64,000 bases of DNA, from the NCBI GenBank assembly GCA_018240595.1, contig JAFEFL010000064.1, positions 62,001-126,000 of the forward strand, in the 5' to 3' direction. Below the pieces are notes generated by a model that saw only the letters and a list, made by a program, of their open reading frames with translations, ran no database searches and was not told the DNA's origin. Made by a program: the position numbers and the translations under genes. Below, one piece after another: positions 34,827 to 44,771 of the stretch; the first letter of the stretch is position 1; each line of letters starts with the position of its first letter. Source of the stretch: Pseudomonadota bacterium (GTDB lineage: Bacteria; Pseudomonadota; Alphaproteobacteria; Rhizobiales; Xanthobacteraceae).

Positions 34827-34860
34827 AAGGCTCCGCCGTTCGCGGCGGAGCCTTTCGCTT
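34827..34860 (+). terminator. Intrinsic terminator after the DUF1236 gene
   Basis: AAGGCTCCGCCG (34827-34838), loop TTCG, CGGCGGAGCCTT (34843-34854), then TCGCTT. A perfect 12-bp stem closed by a UUCG tetraloop. The run of Us is short but the stem supplies AA/TT at its base. It also faces the end of the convergent CoA-transferase. Confidence 0.8.
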
Positions 34861-34868
34861 GCGCGTGA

Positions 34869-36257
34869 TCAGGGCCAATGCGGCGCGCTGCTGCCGAGCG
34901 GCAGCGATGGCCGCGTCCACCGAGGCGGCGTCTGCGACAAGGTCGCCGGATGACGCACGGCCGATAATTGGCCGAAGCCGGATTCGCTCGTCTCGAGGCA
35001 ATCGCGCACGTCGTCGAGCGCCGGGTCGGGGCAGCGCAAGCCGCCGTCAACGCGGCCCATCGAGCGCAGCCAGTAGCCGGTCTGCGCCAGCGACGCCCGC
35101 ACATGGAAGGAGCCGCCGTCCGTACGCTGGCGCAGCAGCGCGGTCATCGCGCCATAGGCCAGGAGATAGCCGGTGGCGTGATCGAGAATTTGCGCCGGCA
35201 GCGGCTTCGGTCCGTCGGTGCCGGCAGCCTTGGCTTCGGCATCGTTGAAGCCGCTCGCCGTTTGCACCAGCGAGTCGAAGCCGCGCCGCCCGGCCCACGG
35301 CCCTTCGTGCGAGTAGGCGCACAGCGACACATAGACAATACCGGGATTGATGCGCGCGGCGTCCTCGGGCCCGAAGCCGAGCGAGGCGAGGCCACCGGGA
35401 CGATAGCCCTGCACCACGACATCGGCGTCGCGCAGCAGAGACTCGAACGCCGCGCGATCCTTGGCGTCAGTCAGGTCGAGTTGCGCCGACAGCTTGCCGC
35501 GTCCGGTATCGATCACCAGCGGCGCCACCGACGGCAAATTCGGCGATGTCACCAGCATGACATCGGCGCCATGCGCCGCCAAGGTCAGCGTGCCGACCGG
35601 ACCGGCGATGATGCGGGTGAGATCGAGCACCTTGATGCCGGCCAGCGGCCGTTCGCCCTGCGGCCACGCCCGCGGCGCGGCGTCGCCGATGCGCTCGACC
35701 GACATCAGCGGCAGCCGCGCGACCGCCTGGCCTTGCGGATGCGCATCCCATTCGGCGAAGCTGCGCATCGCGGTGACGACGAGCTTGGCCTTCGCCGCGG
35801 CGTCCTCGAAGTCGAACGCTTTCCAGCCCTTCAAGGCCTCGGCCACGGCGGCCTTGTCATAGGCGCAGCCGAGCAGCTTGAGGACGCCGTCGCGGTGATG
35901 CGGGAAATTCGTGTGCAGCCGCACATAGCGGCCGTCGCCGCACTGATAGGTGCCGGCGATCTTGTCCCAGAGTTCCGGCGCCGGGCCTCCATCGACGGTG
36001 AGATAGCGCTCGCTGCGCGCCGCGACAGCGGCCGCGCGCATATCGACGCCGACGCGCTGCGCCGTGCCGCTGCGCGCGCGCCAGACTTCGGCAGCGGCCA
36101 GCGCCGAGGCGGCGACGCTCGCCTGCATCGCGGTGCCGACAGCGAAAGATGACGGCAGCACCGGCTCGCGGCCGGTCAGGTCTACGCGCTCGAGCGCCGC
36201 CGGATCGTGGCCGAGGCCGGTCCAAATCTTTTCAAGAACATCGCGTGGGTCGGTCAT
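34869..36257 (-). CDS. Family III CoA-transferase (CaiB/BaiF) with permuted halves
   Basis: A 462-residue CaiB-type enzyme. The segment that normally opens the family (GIKVLDLTRIIAGPVGTLTL, then VVQGYRPGGLASLGF and YVSLCAYSHEGPW) begins only at ~residue 208 and ends with the catalytic-type Asp in QILDHATGYLLAYGA. The first ~200 residues instead resemble the middle and C-terminal part of CaiB (RVGVDMRAAAVAARSERY, GTYQCGDGRYVRLHTNF, FAEWDAHPQGQAV). The protein thus looks circularly permuted or built of two part-copies. It probably moves CoA between carboxylic acids or racemises acyl-CoAs; substrates unknown. Confidence 0.85.
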   Translation of the reverse strand: MTDPRDVLEKIWTGLGHDPAALERVDLTGREPVLPSSFAVGTAMQASVAASALAAAEVWRARSGTAQRVGVDMRAAAVAARSERYLTVDGGPAPELWDKIAGTYQCGDGRYVRLHTNFPHHRDGVLKLLGCAYDKAAVAEALKGWKAFDFEDAAAKAKLVVTAMRSFAEWDAHPQGQAVARLPLMSVERIGDAAPRAWPQGERPLAGIKVLDLTRIIAGPVGTLTLAAHGADVMLVTSPNLPSVAPLVIDTGRGKLSAQLDLTDAKDRAAFESLLRDADVVVQGYRPGGLASLGFGPEDAARINPGIVYVSLCAYSHEGPWAGRRGFDSLVQTASGFNDAEAKAAGTDGPKPLPAQILDHATGYLLAYGAMTALLRQRTDGGSFHVRASLAQTGYWLRSMGRVDGGLRCPDPALDDVRDCLETSESGFGQLSAVRHPATLSQTPPRWTRPSLPLGSSAPHWP

Positions 36258-36370
36258 GCAGCAGTCTTTACGTCGGGCGGTACTCTTGCGCCAGCCTGCT
36301 CAGGGGTTAGTTGACGATAGAACCGCGATCCTTCAAAACCCCCGAAATTGGCTAAAAGCGGGATGTTCCA

Positions 36371-37894
36371 ATGCAGAAACGCCGTCCTGTGATGCTCGTT
36401 GTGCTCGACGGCTGGGGCTGGCGCGAGGACGCCGCCGCCAATGCCGTGCGCGAGGCGAAGACGCCGACCTTCGACCGGCTCTGGTCCACCTGCCCGCATG
36501 GCTTCCTGCGCACCTCGGGCAACGACGTCGGCCTGCCGACCGGGCAGATGGGCAATTCCGAGGTCGGCCATCTCAACATCGGCGCCGGCCGCGTGGTGAT
36601 GCAGGACCTGCCGCGCATCGACGACGCCATCGCCTCCGGCGAGATCGGCAAGACGCCGGCCGTCACCGGGCTGATCGCCAAGCTCAAGGCCAGCGGCGGC
36701 ACCTGCCACCTCATCGGCCTGGTGTCACCCGGCGGCGTGCATTCGCATCAGAGCCATGCGGTGGCGCTGGCGAAGATCCTCACCGACGCCGGGGTCCCCG
36801 TCGTCGTGCACGCGCTCACCGACGGACGCGATACGCCGCCGCAGGCCGCCGCCGATTATCTCAAGACCTTCACCGCCGCGCTGCCTCCCGCCGTGAAGGT
36901 GGTGACCGTCATCGGCCGCTATTACGCCATGGACCGAGACAAGCGCTGGGAGCGCGTGTCGAAGGCCTATGACGCCATTGTCGCCGGCGAGGGCGCGCGC
37001 TTTGCCGACGCGCAGGCCGCCATCGCCGACGCCTACGCGAATAAGGTCACCGACGAGTTCATCCTGCCGGCCGTCATCGGCGACTATAGCGGCATGAAGG
37101 ACGGCGACGGCGTGCTGTGCTTCAACTTCCGCGCCGACCGCGTGCGCGAGATTCTCGATGCAATGCTCGATCCGGCTTTCGACGGTTTCACGCGCAAGCG
37201 CACGGTCAAGGTTGCCGCCGCCGTCGGCATGGCGCAGTACAGCGAAGGCCTCGACAGACTGATGGCGACGATCTTCCCGCCGCAGAGCTTCCCCAACATC
37301 CTCGGCGAAGTCGTCGCCAACGCGCATCGCACGCAGTTGCGCATGGCGGAAACCGAGAAGTATCCGCACGTCACCTACTTCCTCAATGGCGGGCGCGAGG
37401 AGCCGTTCGAGGGCGAAGACCGCATCATGGTGCCCTCGCCCAAGGTCGCGACCTACGACCTGCAGCCGGAGATGTCGGCGCCGGAATTGACCGACAAGGC
37501 GGTCGCCGCGATCACGTCCGGCAAGTACGACCTGATCGTGCTGAACTTCGCCAATGCCGACATGGTCGGCCACACCGGCAGCATTCCGGCGGCCGTCAAG
37601 GCGGTGGAGACGGTCGATACGGGTCTCGGCAGGATCGCCAGCGCCATCGAAAAGATGGGCGGCGCGCTGCTGGTCACCGCCGATCATGGCAATGCCGAGA
37701 TGATGGTCGATCCGGAGACCGGCGGCCCGCACACGGCGCACACGCTCAATCCGGTGCCGCTGATCCTGATGGGCGCCGGCAACCGCATCGTCGTCAAGGA
37801 AGGCCGCCTCGCCGACATCGCGCCGACGCTGCTCGAATTGATGGGCTTACCCAAGCCGGCGGAGATGACGGGCACGTCGTTGATGCAGGGGTAG
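36371..37894 (+). CDS. gpmI: 2,3-bisphosphoglycerate-independent phosphoglycerate mutase
   Basis: A 507-residue alkaline-phosphatase-superfamily enzyme of glycolysis. Metal- and phosphate-binding residues are visible in LVVLDGWGWRED (Asp13), the nucleophile GQMGNSEVGHLNIG (Ser63), HALTDGRDTPP, FNFRADRVREI and the C-terminal TADHGNAEMM and HTAHTLNPVP. Length is standard. It interconverts 3- and 2-phosphoglycerate using Mn2+. Standalone on the plus strand, with a palindromic repeat serving as its 3' boundary. Confidence 0.96.
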   Translation: MQKRRPVMLVVLDGWGWREDAAANAVREAKTPTFDRLWSTCPHGFLRTSGNDVGLPTGQMGNSEVGHLNIGAGRVVMQDLPRIDDAIASGEIGKTPAVTGLIAKLKASGGTCHLIGLVSPGGVHSHQSHAVALAKILTDAGVPVVVHALTDGRDTPPQAAADYLKTFTAALPPAVKVVTVIGRYYAMDRDKRWERVSKAYDAIVAGEGARFADAQAAIADAYANKVTDEFILPAVIGDYSGMKDGDGVLCFNFRADRVREILDAMLDPAFDGFTRKRTVKVAAAVGMAQYSEGLDRLMATIFPPQSFPNILGEVVANAHRTQLRMAETEKYPHVTYFLNGGREEPFEGEDRIMVPSPKVATYDLQPEMSAPELTDKAVAAITSGKYDLIVLNFANADMVGHTGSIPAAVKAVETVDTGLGRIASAIEKMGGALLVTADHGNAEMMVDPETGGPHTAHTLNPVPLILMGAGNRIVVKEGRLADIAPTLLELMGLPKPAEMTGTSLMQG

Positions 37895-37899
37895 GGCTG

Positions 37900-37943
37900 T
37901 CGTCATTCCGGCGCGCGTTCGCGCGCGAACCCCGGAATGACCG
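37900..37943. repeat. Palindromic repeat between gpmI and dapB
   Basis: GTCATTCCGG (37902-37911) pairs with CCGGAATGAC (37932-37941); inside, GCGCGCG and CGCGCGC pair around TTCG. It sits between two convergent genes and may terminate both, though there is no U-tract. Confidence 0.75.
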
Positions 37944-37946
37944 GCT

Positions 37947-38765
37947 CTAAAAATCCTTCAGGCCGAGCACGTCCATCATCGAATAGAGCCCGGGCTTCTG
38001 CTTCCTCGCCCAGCGAACGGCATGCAGCGCGCCATTGGCGAACAGCATGCGGTCCTCGGCCTTGTGCGTGAGTTCGACGCGCTCCGCCGGACCGGCGAAG
38101 ATCACGGTGTGCTCGCCGACCACGGTGCCGCCGCGCAGCGCGGCAAAACCGATATCGCCCGGCTTGCGGGCGCCGGTGTGACCGTCGCGGCCCGAGTCCT
38201 TCTTCTTGTCGAGATCGACATTGCGCCCCGCGGCGGCGGCGCGGCCCAGCATCAACGCGGTGCCCGAGGGTGCGTCGACTTTCTGGTTGTGATGCATCTC
38301 GACGATTTCGATATCGAAGCTGTCGTCGAGCGACTGCGCCACGCGCCGGGTCAGCGCCGTGAGCAGATTGACGCCGACGCTCATATTGCCGGACTTGACG
38401 ATGACGGCGCCGGCCTTGGCCGCTTCGGCAATCTTGGCGTCGTCCCCGGCGCTCATGCCGGTGGTGCCGATGATGTGCACCTTGCCGGCGGCCGCGGCGC
38501 GCGCCGCATATTCCAGCGACGCCGCCGGCGCCGTGAAATCGATGATGCCGTCGGCATTGGCCAGCAGCGGCGCGATGTCGCCGGTGAGCTTGATGCCATT
38601 CTCGCCGACGCCGGCAAGGTGGCCGGCGTCCCAGCCGATCAGCGGCGAGCGCGCGTCTTCCAGCGCCCCGACCAGCTTCAGGTCTTTGCTCTCGGCGATC
38701 GCCTTGACCAGCGTGCGGCCCATGCGCCCGCCGGCGCCGGTGACGATCAAACGCATTTCAGCCAT
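37947..38765 (-). CDS. dapB: 4-hydroxy-tetrahydrodipicolinate reductase
   Basis: A 272-residue enzyme of the diaminopimelate/lysine pathway. The NAD(P)-binding motif VTGAGGRMGRTLVKAI is at ~8-23, and the catalytic region EMHHNQKVDAPSGTALML carries the His-His and Lys plus the PSGTA substrate loop. DapB feeds peptidoglycan and lysine synthesis. It is the most downstream gene of a minus-strand run reaching back to dnaK, 54 bases from the DUF1330 gene. Confidence 0.97.
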   Translation of the reverse strand: MAEMRLIVTGAGGRMGRTLVKAIAESKDLKLVGALEDARSPLIGWDAGHLAGVGENGIKLTGDIAPLLANADGIIDFTAPAASLEYAARAAAAGKVHIIGTTGMSAGDDAKIAEAAKAGAVIVKSGNMSVGVNLLTALTRRVAQSLDDSFDIEIVEMHHNQKVDAPSGTALMLGRAAAAGRNVDLDKKKDSGRDGHTGARKPGDIGFAALRGGTVVGEHTVIFAGPAERVELTHKAEDRMLFANGALHAVRWARKQKPGLYSMMDVLGLKDF

Positions 38766-38819
38766 CGGTTACGCTCCCGGACCTGACGGAACGGGTATAG
38801 CGGGGCGGGAGGCCCCCTG

Positions 38820-39128
38820 TCACGCCTTGGGCTGCGGGCCGTCATAGCCCTCGATGATCACCAGCTCACCGGTGGAGGTGGCCTGGCGGATCTTCAGATT
38901 GGCCTGGTATTCCGGGGAATCGTAGCAGGCCTTGGCAGTGGCGAGGTCGGCGAATTCGATGACGACATTGCGGCTGCGCGCCTTGCCCTCGACGGCGTCG
39001 AACGGCCCGCCGCGGACCAGGAAGCGGCCGCCGAACTTGCCGAAGATGGCGGCGTTCGCCGCCGAATACGGCTTGTAGCCCTCCTCGTCGTGCACATCGA
39101 CGCGCGCGATCCAGTACGCCTTGGCCAT
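38820..39128 (-). CDS. DUF1330 domain protein
   Basis: A 102-residue dimeric alpha-beta-barrel-type protein (AYWIARVDVHDEEGYKPY, GGRFLVRGGPFDAVEGK, RNVVIEFADLATAKACYDS). DUF1330 proteins are small, soluble and have no firmly assigned function. It lies between pyrF and dapB, 29 bases after pyrF's stop, so it is probably co-transcribed with both. The stretch before it is a CAG/CAA simple repeat. Confidence 0.9.
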   Translation of the reverse strand: MAKAYWIARVDVHDEEGYKPYSAANAAIFGKFGGRFLVRGGPFDAVEGKARSRNVVIEFADLATAKACYDSPEYQANLKIRQATSTGELVIIEGYDGPQPKA

Positions 39129-39144
39129 GTCGTTTCCCTGTCCT

Positions 39145-39187
39145 GTTACTGCTGCTCTTACTGCTGTTGTTGTTGTTGCTGCTGCTG
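39145..39187. repeat. CAG/CAA trinucleotide tract at the end of pyrF
   Basis: On the minus strand a run of CAG and CAA codons encodes nine Gln at the C-terminus of PyrF. The stop TAA at 39160-39158 follows, and the trinucleotide pattern (GAG CAG CAG TAA CAG) continues past it. The tract is impure, so it may be stable. Confidence 0.8.
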
Positions 39188-39886
39188 CACCGTTACCTGC
39201 GCGATCTCATCCACGATCGCCTGCGCCGCAGCTTTCGGATCGGCGGCTTCGACGATCGGACGGCCGACGACGAGATAATCGGCGCCGGCGGCGATCGCGC
39301 GCGACGGCGTCATGATCCGCTTCTGGTCGCCGGCGGCGCTGCCAGCCGGACGAATGCCCGGCGTCACCAGCGCCATCTCACGGCCGACGACGCCGCGCAG
39401 ATTGGCGGCTTCCTCCGGCGAACAAACCAGGCCGTCGATGCCGATGTCGCGCGCCTGCGCCGCGCGCCGTGCGACCAGCGGCCCCACAGCCATCCCATAA
39501 CCGGCCTCAGCGAGATCGCCGTCGTCGTACGACGTCAGCACCGTCACCGCGAGAATGCGCAGGTCGGAACCGCGCGCGCCTTCGACGGCCGCCTTCATGG
39601 TCTGCGGATAGGCATGCACGGTGAGAAAGGTCGCGCCCATATTGGCGACGCTGGCGACGCCGTGCTTGATGGTGTTGCCGATGTCGTGCAGCTTGAAATC
39701 GAGAAACACGTGTTTGCCGGCCGCGATCAGACCCGCGGCGAAAGGCAGGCCGCCGGCAAGGCCGAGCTGATAGCCGATCTTGTAGAACGTCGCCGCCGAA
39801 CCGATGCGCGAGACCAGAGCTTCGGCGTCGCCTACCGATGGCACGTCGAGGGCAACGATAAGACGATCACGAGGTTCAAGCGGCAC
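39158..39886 (-). CDS. pyrF: Orotidine 5'-phosphate decarboxylase
   Basis: A 242-residue TIM-barrel enzyme making UMP. The active site is VFLDFKLHDIGNTIKHG (Lys and Asp of the catalytic tetrad), with LIVALDVPSVGDAEALV at the start and the phosphate site YLVVGRPIVEAADPKAAA. The conserved body ends at about residue 230; the remaining tail is VTVQ plus eight further Gln, encoded by a trinucleotide repeat, and is not part of the fold. Operon neighbours are an FMN reductase upstream and DUF1330 downstream. Confidence 0.96.
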   Translation of the reverse strand: MPLEPRDRLIVALDVPSVGDAEALVSRIGSAATFYKIGYQLGLAGGLPFAAGLIAAGKHVFLDFKLHDIGNTIKHGVASVANMGATFLTVHAYPQTMKAAVEGARGSDLRILAVTVLTSYDDGDLAEAGYGMAVGPLVARRAAQARDIGIDGLVCSPEEAANLRGVVGREMALVTPGIRPAGSAAGDQKRIMTPSRAIAAGADYLVVGRPIVEAADPKAAAQAIVDEIAQVTVQQQQQQQQQ

Positions 39887-39901
39887 GTTCTTTCACTCCT
39901 G

Positions 39902-40483
39902 TCACGTCATGGCCCGCGATGTCTCCACCAGACGAGCCAGCAAGGCGTGAAACTGATTGGCGATACGGGTATCGGCGATATTGCCGAGTTCGTCAAAAAC
40001 TTCATCGCCGCCGGCGATCCCGAGCTGTTCGGGAACCACCAAAGCGCCGCAGCCGAGCTCAAGAATTTGGCGCAGCGCCAGCAAGGCATGCAGTCCGCCG
40101 GAGGACTCGTGTGACACCGAGGCGATTGCAAAGACGCGGTTTCTGAAGGCGGCGTGGAGTGGATCGCCCTTCTCGCGCACGCGCGCCACCCAGTCGATGG
40201 CGTTCTTCAGGAGCGGCGTCACCGACGCGGAATATTCCGGGCTTGCAATGAAGACGCCCCGATGCGCCGTCATCATCTGCTTGAGCTTGACGGCGTTCGC
40301 CGGCGCGCCGCTGCGCGCTTCGAGATCGGGCTCGAACAGCGGCAGCGGGTAGTCCTGCAGCGAAATGCGGGTCACCTCGACGTCGAGCAGCGTCAATTCC
40401 TTCGCCGCCAGCGCCGCCAGCTTGACGTTATTCGAACCGGTGCGGGTCGAGCCCGATAGGATCAGGATTTTCGGTTGCGGCAT
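39902..40483 (-). CDS. NADPH-dependent FMN reductase/quinone reductase family protein
   Basis: A 193-residue flavodoxin-like protein. The phosphate-binding loop LSGSTRTGSNN is at ~9-19, then IASPEYSASVTPLLKNAIDW, the classical signature of the ChrR/YieF/SsuE family. It binds FMN and reduces quinones, azo compounds or metal oxyanions with NAD(P)H. The true substrate is unknown. It is 15 bases upstream of pyrF on the same strand. A cytoplasmic dimer or tetramer is expected. Confidence 0.9.
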   Translation of the reverse strand: MPQPKILILSGSTRTGSNNVKLAALAAKELTLLDVEVTRISLQDYPLPLFEPDLEARSGAPANAVKLKQMMTAHRGVFIASPEYSASVTPLLKNAIDWVARVREKGDPLHAAFRNRVFAIASVSHESSGGLHALLALRQILELGCGALVVPEQLGIAGGDEVFDELGNIADTRIANQFHALLARLVETSRAMT

Positions 40484-40527
40484 GGGGCGTGTTTAGCACA
40501 CGCGAGCGCAGCCTCGGAACCGGTCAA

Positions 40528-41178
40528 TCAAACGCCGCGATAGGTCCAGACCCGCGCCGGCGGGATGTTGAGCCAGATCAGTTCGGACGGTTCGCCCTTG
40601 ATCGCACCGAGGTCCTTCGGGATCGGCGAGCCCATGGCGTAGGTGAACTGAACGAACGGCGCGCCGGGTTTCAGCAGCGCCATGGCGTCGGAGATCAGAC
40701 GCAGACGCGTACGCGGCGGTTTGGTCATCAGCGGCAGACCGGAGACCACCGCGGCGGCCGGCTCACGCACGATGCCGCCGAGCAGGCGCCGCAGACGATA
40801 GGCATCGCCCTGCACCACCGTGGCTTCCGGATAGCGCGTGCGCAGCAGGCGGCAGAAATCGGGATCGAATTCGACCAGCACCAGCCGCTTGGGATCGATG
40901 CCCCACTGCACCAGCGCCTCGGTGACCGGTCCGGTTCCGGGGCCGAGCTCGATCACCGGCCCGGTGGAATTCGGATCGACGCAACGCGCCATGCGGCGCG
41001 CCAGCGCCTTGCCCGACGGCATCACGGCGCCGGTGCGGATCGGCTTCTCGAACCATGTGCGAAAGAATTGCACTTCGTCATCGAGACGAAGGGGCTTCTT
41101 GGCGACGCGGGCTACGGGCTGTGGCTGCATTGCTGAAGGGTACCCGGCCGGGGCAGAAAGCACTGTGGATACTGTCAC
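40528..41178 (-). CDS. pmtA: Phospholipid N-methyltransferase, PmtA-like
   Basis: A protein of up to 216 residues; an internal ATG at 41130 (MQPQPVARV) would shorten it by 16. It has a class I SAM-binding fold with VIELGPGTGPVTEAL (motif I), VLVEFDPDFCRLL and VVQGDAYRLRR, and a VVSGLPLMTKPP loop. Methylates phosphatidylethanolamine toward phosphatidylcholine in rhizobia, where this gene commonly lies beside dnaJ, as here. The family also resembles rRNA adenine dimethylases, but the context favours PmtA. Peripheral membrane enzyme. Confidence 0.85.
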   Translation of the reverse strand: MTVSTVLSAPAGYPSAMQPQPVARVAKKPLRLDDEVQFFRTWFEKPIRTGAVMPSGKALARRMARCVDPNSTGPVIELGPGTGPVTEALVQWGIDPKRLVLVEFDPDFCRLLRTRYPEATVVQGDAYRLRRLLGGIVREPAAAVVSGLPLMTKPPRTRLRLISDAMALLKPGAPFVQFTYAMGSPIPKDLGAIKGEPSELIWLNIPPARVWTYRGV

Positions 41179-41224
41179 CTAACCGTCAAACGGGTATAGG
41201 GCGGCGGCGACAGGGTCAAGATGG

Positions 41225-42376
41225 TCAAGCCGAATAGCTGCCCCGATTTGCCAATCCATCGAGGAATGTCTTCACCCGGCTGAGGAACCCGGAGGACTCC
41301 GGCTGGGTGTGCTCGGAAGACAGCTTTTCGAACTCGGCCAGCAGTTCTTTCTGGCGTTTGGTTAATTTCTGCGGCGTTTCCACCGCGACTTGAACGTACA
41401 GGTCGCCGGTTTGTTTCGAACGCAGCACCGGCATACCCTTGCCGGCAAGACGGAAACGCGCCCCCGACTGAGTACCGGCCGGTATCTTGACCTTGGCCTC
41501 GCTGGCATCGATGGCCGGTACTCCAATCTCGCCGCCGAGCGCCGCCGTCACCATGGAGATTGGCACCCGGCAATAGAGGTCGGCGCCGTCGCGCTGATAG
41601 AGTTCGTGCGGCTGCAGCGAGAGGAAAATATAGAGGTCGCCCGCCGGACCGCCGCGCACGCCGGCTTCGCCCTCGCCGGCGAGGCGAATGCGCGTGCCGT
41701 CCTCGACGCCCGCGGGAATATTCACAGATAGTGTGCGCTCGCGCGTCACGCGGCCGGCGCCCGAACAGGCGGAGCACGGATCGTCGATCACCTGGCCGCG
41801 GCCCTGGCAGGTCGGGCAGGTACGTTCCAGCGTGAAGAAGCCCTGCGCGTGGCGCACCTTGCCGGCGCCGTTGCAGGTGTAACAGGTTTTCGGCTTGGTG
41901 CCGGCCTTGGCGCCGCTCCCGGAGCAGACTTCGCAGGTCACCGAGGTTGGAATGCGGATCTGCGCGTTCTTGCCCTCGAAGGCTTCCTCGAGCGTGATCT
42001 CCATGTTGTAGCGCAGGTCCGAGCCGCGCTCGCGGCCGGAGCCGCGGCCGCCGCGACGGCCGCCGCTCATGCCGAACAGATCCTCGAAGATATCGGAGAA
42101 GGTCGAGGCGAAGTCGGCGCCGAAACCGTGCTGACCGCCGCCGCCGCCCTGCTCGAAAGCGGCGTGACCGAAGCGGTCATAGGCGGCGCGCTTGTCGCCG
42201 TCCTTGAGGACGTCGTAGGCCTCGTTGAGTTCCTTGAACTTGTGCTCGCAGTCCTTGTCGCCCGGATTGCGATCCGGGTGATGCTGCATGGCGAGCTTGC
42301 GGAAGGCGGCCTTCAGCTCGACTTCCGTACAGGTGCGCGAGACGCCGAGCACCTCGTAATAGTCGCGCTTAGACAT
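41225..42376 (-). CDS. dnaJ: Chaperone protein DnaJ
   Basis: A 383-residue type I J-protein. J domain 1-70 with QHHPDRNPGD (HPD motif), Gly/Phe-like Gly-rich stretch with GGGGGQHGFGADF, four zinc-binding repeats (CEVCSGSG, CYTCNGAG, CPTCQGRG, CSACSGAG) and the C-terminal substrate-binding domains. It delivers clients to DnaK and stimulates its ATPase. Separated from dnaK by ~160 bases carrying strong hairpins, so expression of the two may be uncoupled. Confidence 0.98.
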   Translation of the reverse strand: MSKRDYYEVLGVSRTCTEVELKAAFRKLAMQHHPDRNPGDKDCEHKFKELNEAYDVLKDGDKRAAYDRFGHAAFEQGGGGGQHGFGADFASTFSDIFEDLFGMSGGRRGGRGSGRERGSDLRYNMEITLEEAFEGKNAQIRIPTSVTCEVCSGSGAKAGTKPKTCYTCNGAGKVRHAQGFFTLERTCPTCQGRGQVIDDPCSACSGAGRVTRERTLSVNIPAGVEDGTRIRLAGEGEAGVRGGPAGDLYIFLSLQPHELYQRDGADLYCRVPISMVTAALGGEIGVPAIDASEAKVKIPAGTQSGARFRLAGKGMPVLRSKQTGDLYVQVAVETPQKLTKRQKELLAEFEKLSSEHTQPESSGFLSRVKTFLDGLANRGSYSA

Positions 42377-42393
42377 GAGAATGATGCCCTTGA

Positions 42394-42522
42394 CCTATCG
42401 CCTCGTCCGGAGGAGCGATCCGCAGGATCGCGTCGCGCAGGACGAGGCCCCCATCTCGATAGGTATAAACAAATTGGCCCCCATGCTTCGAGACGCGTTT
42501 CGCGCTCCCCGGCATGAGGGCC
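42394..42522. repeat. Two large hairpins in the dnaK-dnaJ spacer
   Basis: Hairpin one: CCTATCG (42394-42400) with CGATAGG (42457-42463), GCCTCGTCC (42400-42408) with GGACGAGGC (42440-42448), and an inner GCGATCC/GGATCGC (42415-42431). Hairpin two: GGCCCCCATGC (42476-42486) with GCATGAGGGCC (42512-42522), inner GAG-CGCG/CGCG-CTC. Neither has a U-tract on the minus strand, so they look more like processing or attenuating structures than terminators. Confidence 0.65.
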
Positions 42523-42535
42523 ATTGTACGCTTCC

Positions 42536-44443
<1,908 letters not shown>

Positions 44444-44771
44444 GTTTTCGTCCTCTCAATTGCGGCAGACCGGATGGGCCCTCAAACCTTCGGGGATATC
44501 CCCCTCGGATTATCTGGCGCCCGAAGCTGGGTTCGCGGCTCTTCCGCGAAGACCCCTGATCCAGCCCCCTGGATACGATTAACCGCGGTTTTGCGGCTCA
44601 AGGCTCATATAGGAGGGGGCATGGGGGCCGCAAGCGGCCCGTTCACGAAATTGGGAGCTAACCGCCTCCGGGGGCCGCGAAAAAGCCGGCGGGACCGGCT
44701 ATCTAGGAGGCCCGATACCGGCCGGCCGGACACCCTGCCACCCCCGGCTCAACCTTGGAAATGACGGATTC
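44444..44771. other. Non-coding region between dnaK and a divergent gene
   Basis: About 330 bases. It contains the dnaK heat-shock promoter (44604-44634) and its ~155-base leader, with short inverted repeats such as CGGGGATATCCCC near 44492. The right part must hold the promoter of the plus-strand exported protein starting at 44772, but I cannot point to convincing boxes. No CIRCE-like 9-9-9 dyad is present. Confidence 0.55.
44604..44634 (-). promoter_or_regulatory. Candidate RpoH promoter of dnaK
   Basis: On the minus strand CTTGCG (44634-44629) and CTATAT (44612-44607) are 16 bases apart. The -10 context CCTATATGAG fits the CYTATNTNNG pattern described for alphaproteobacterial heat-shock promoters exactly. 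Confidence 0.65.
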
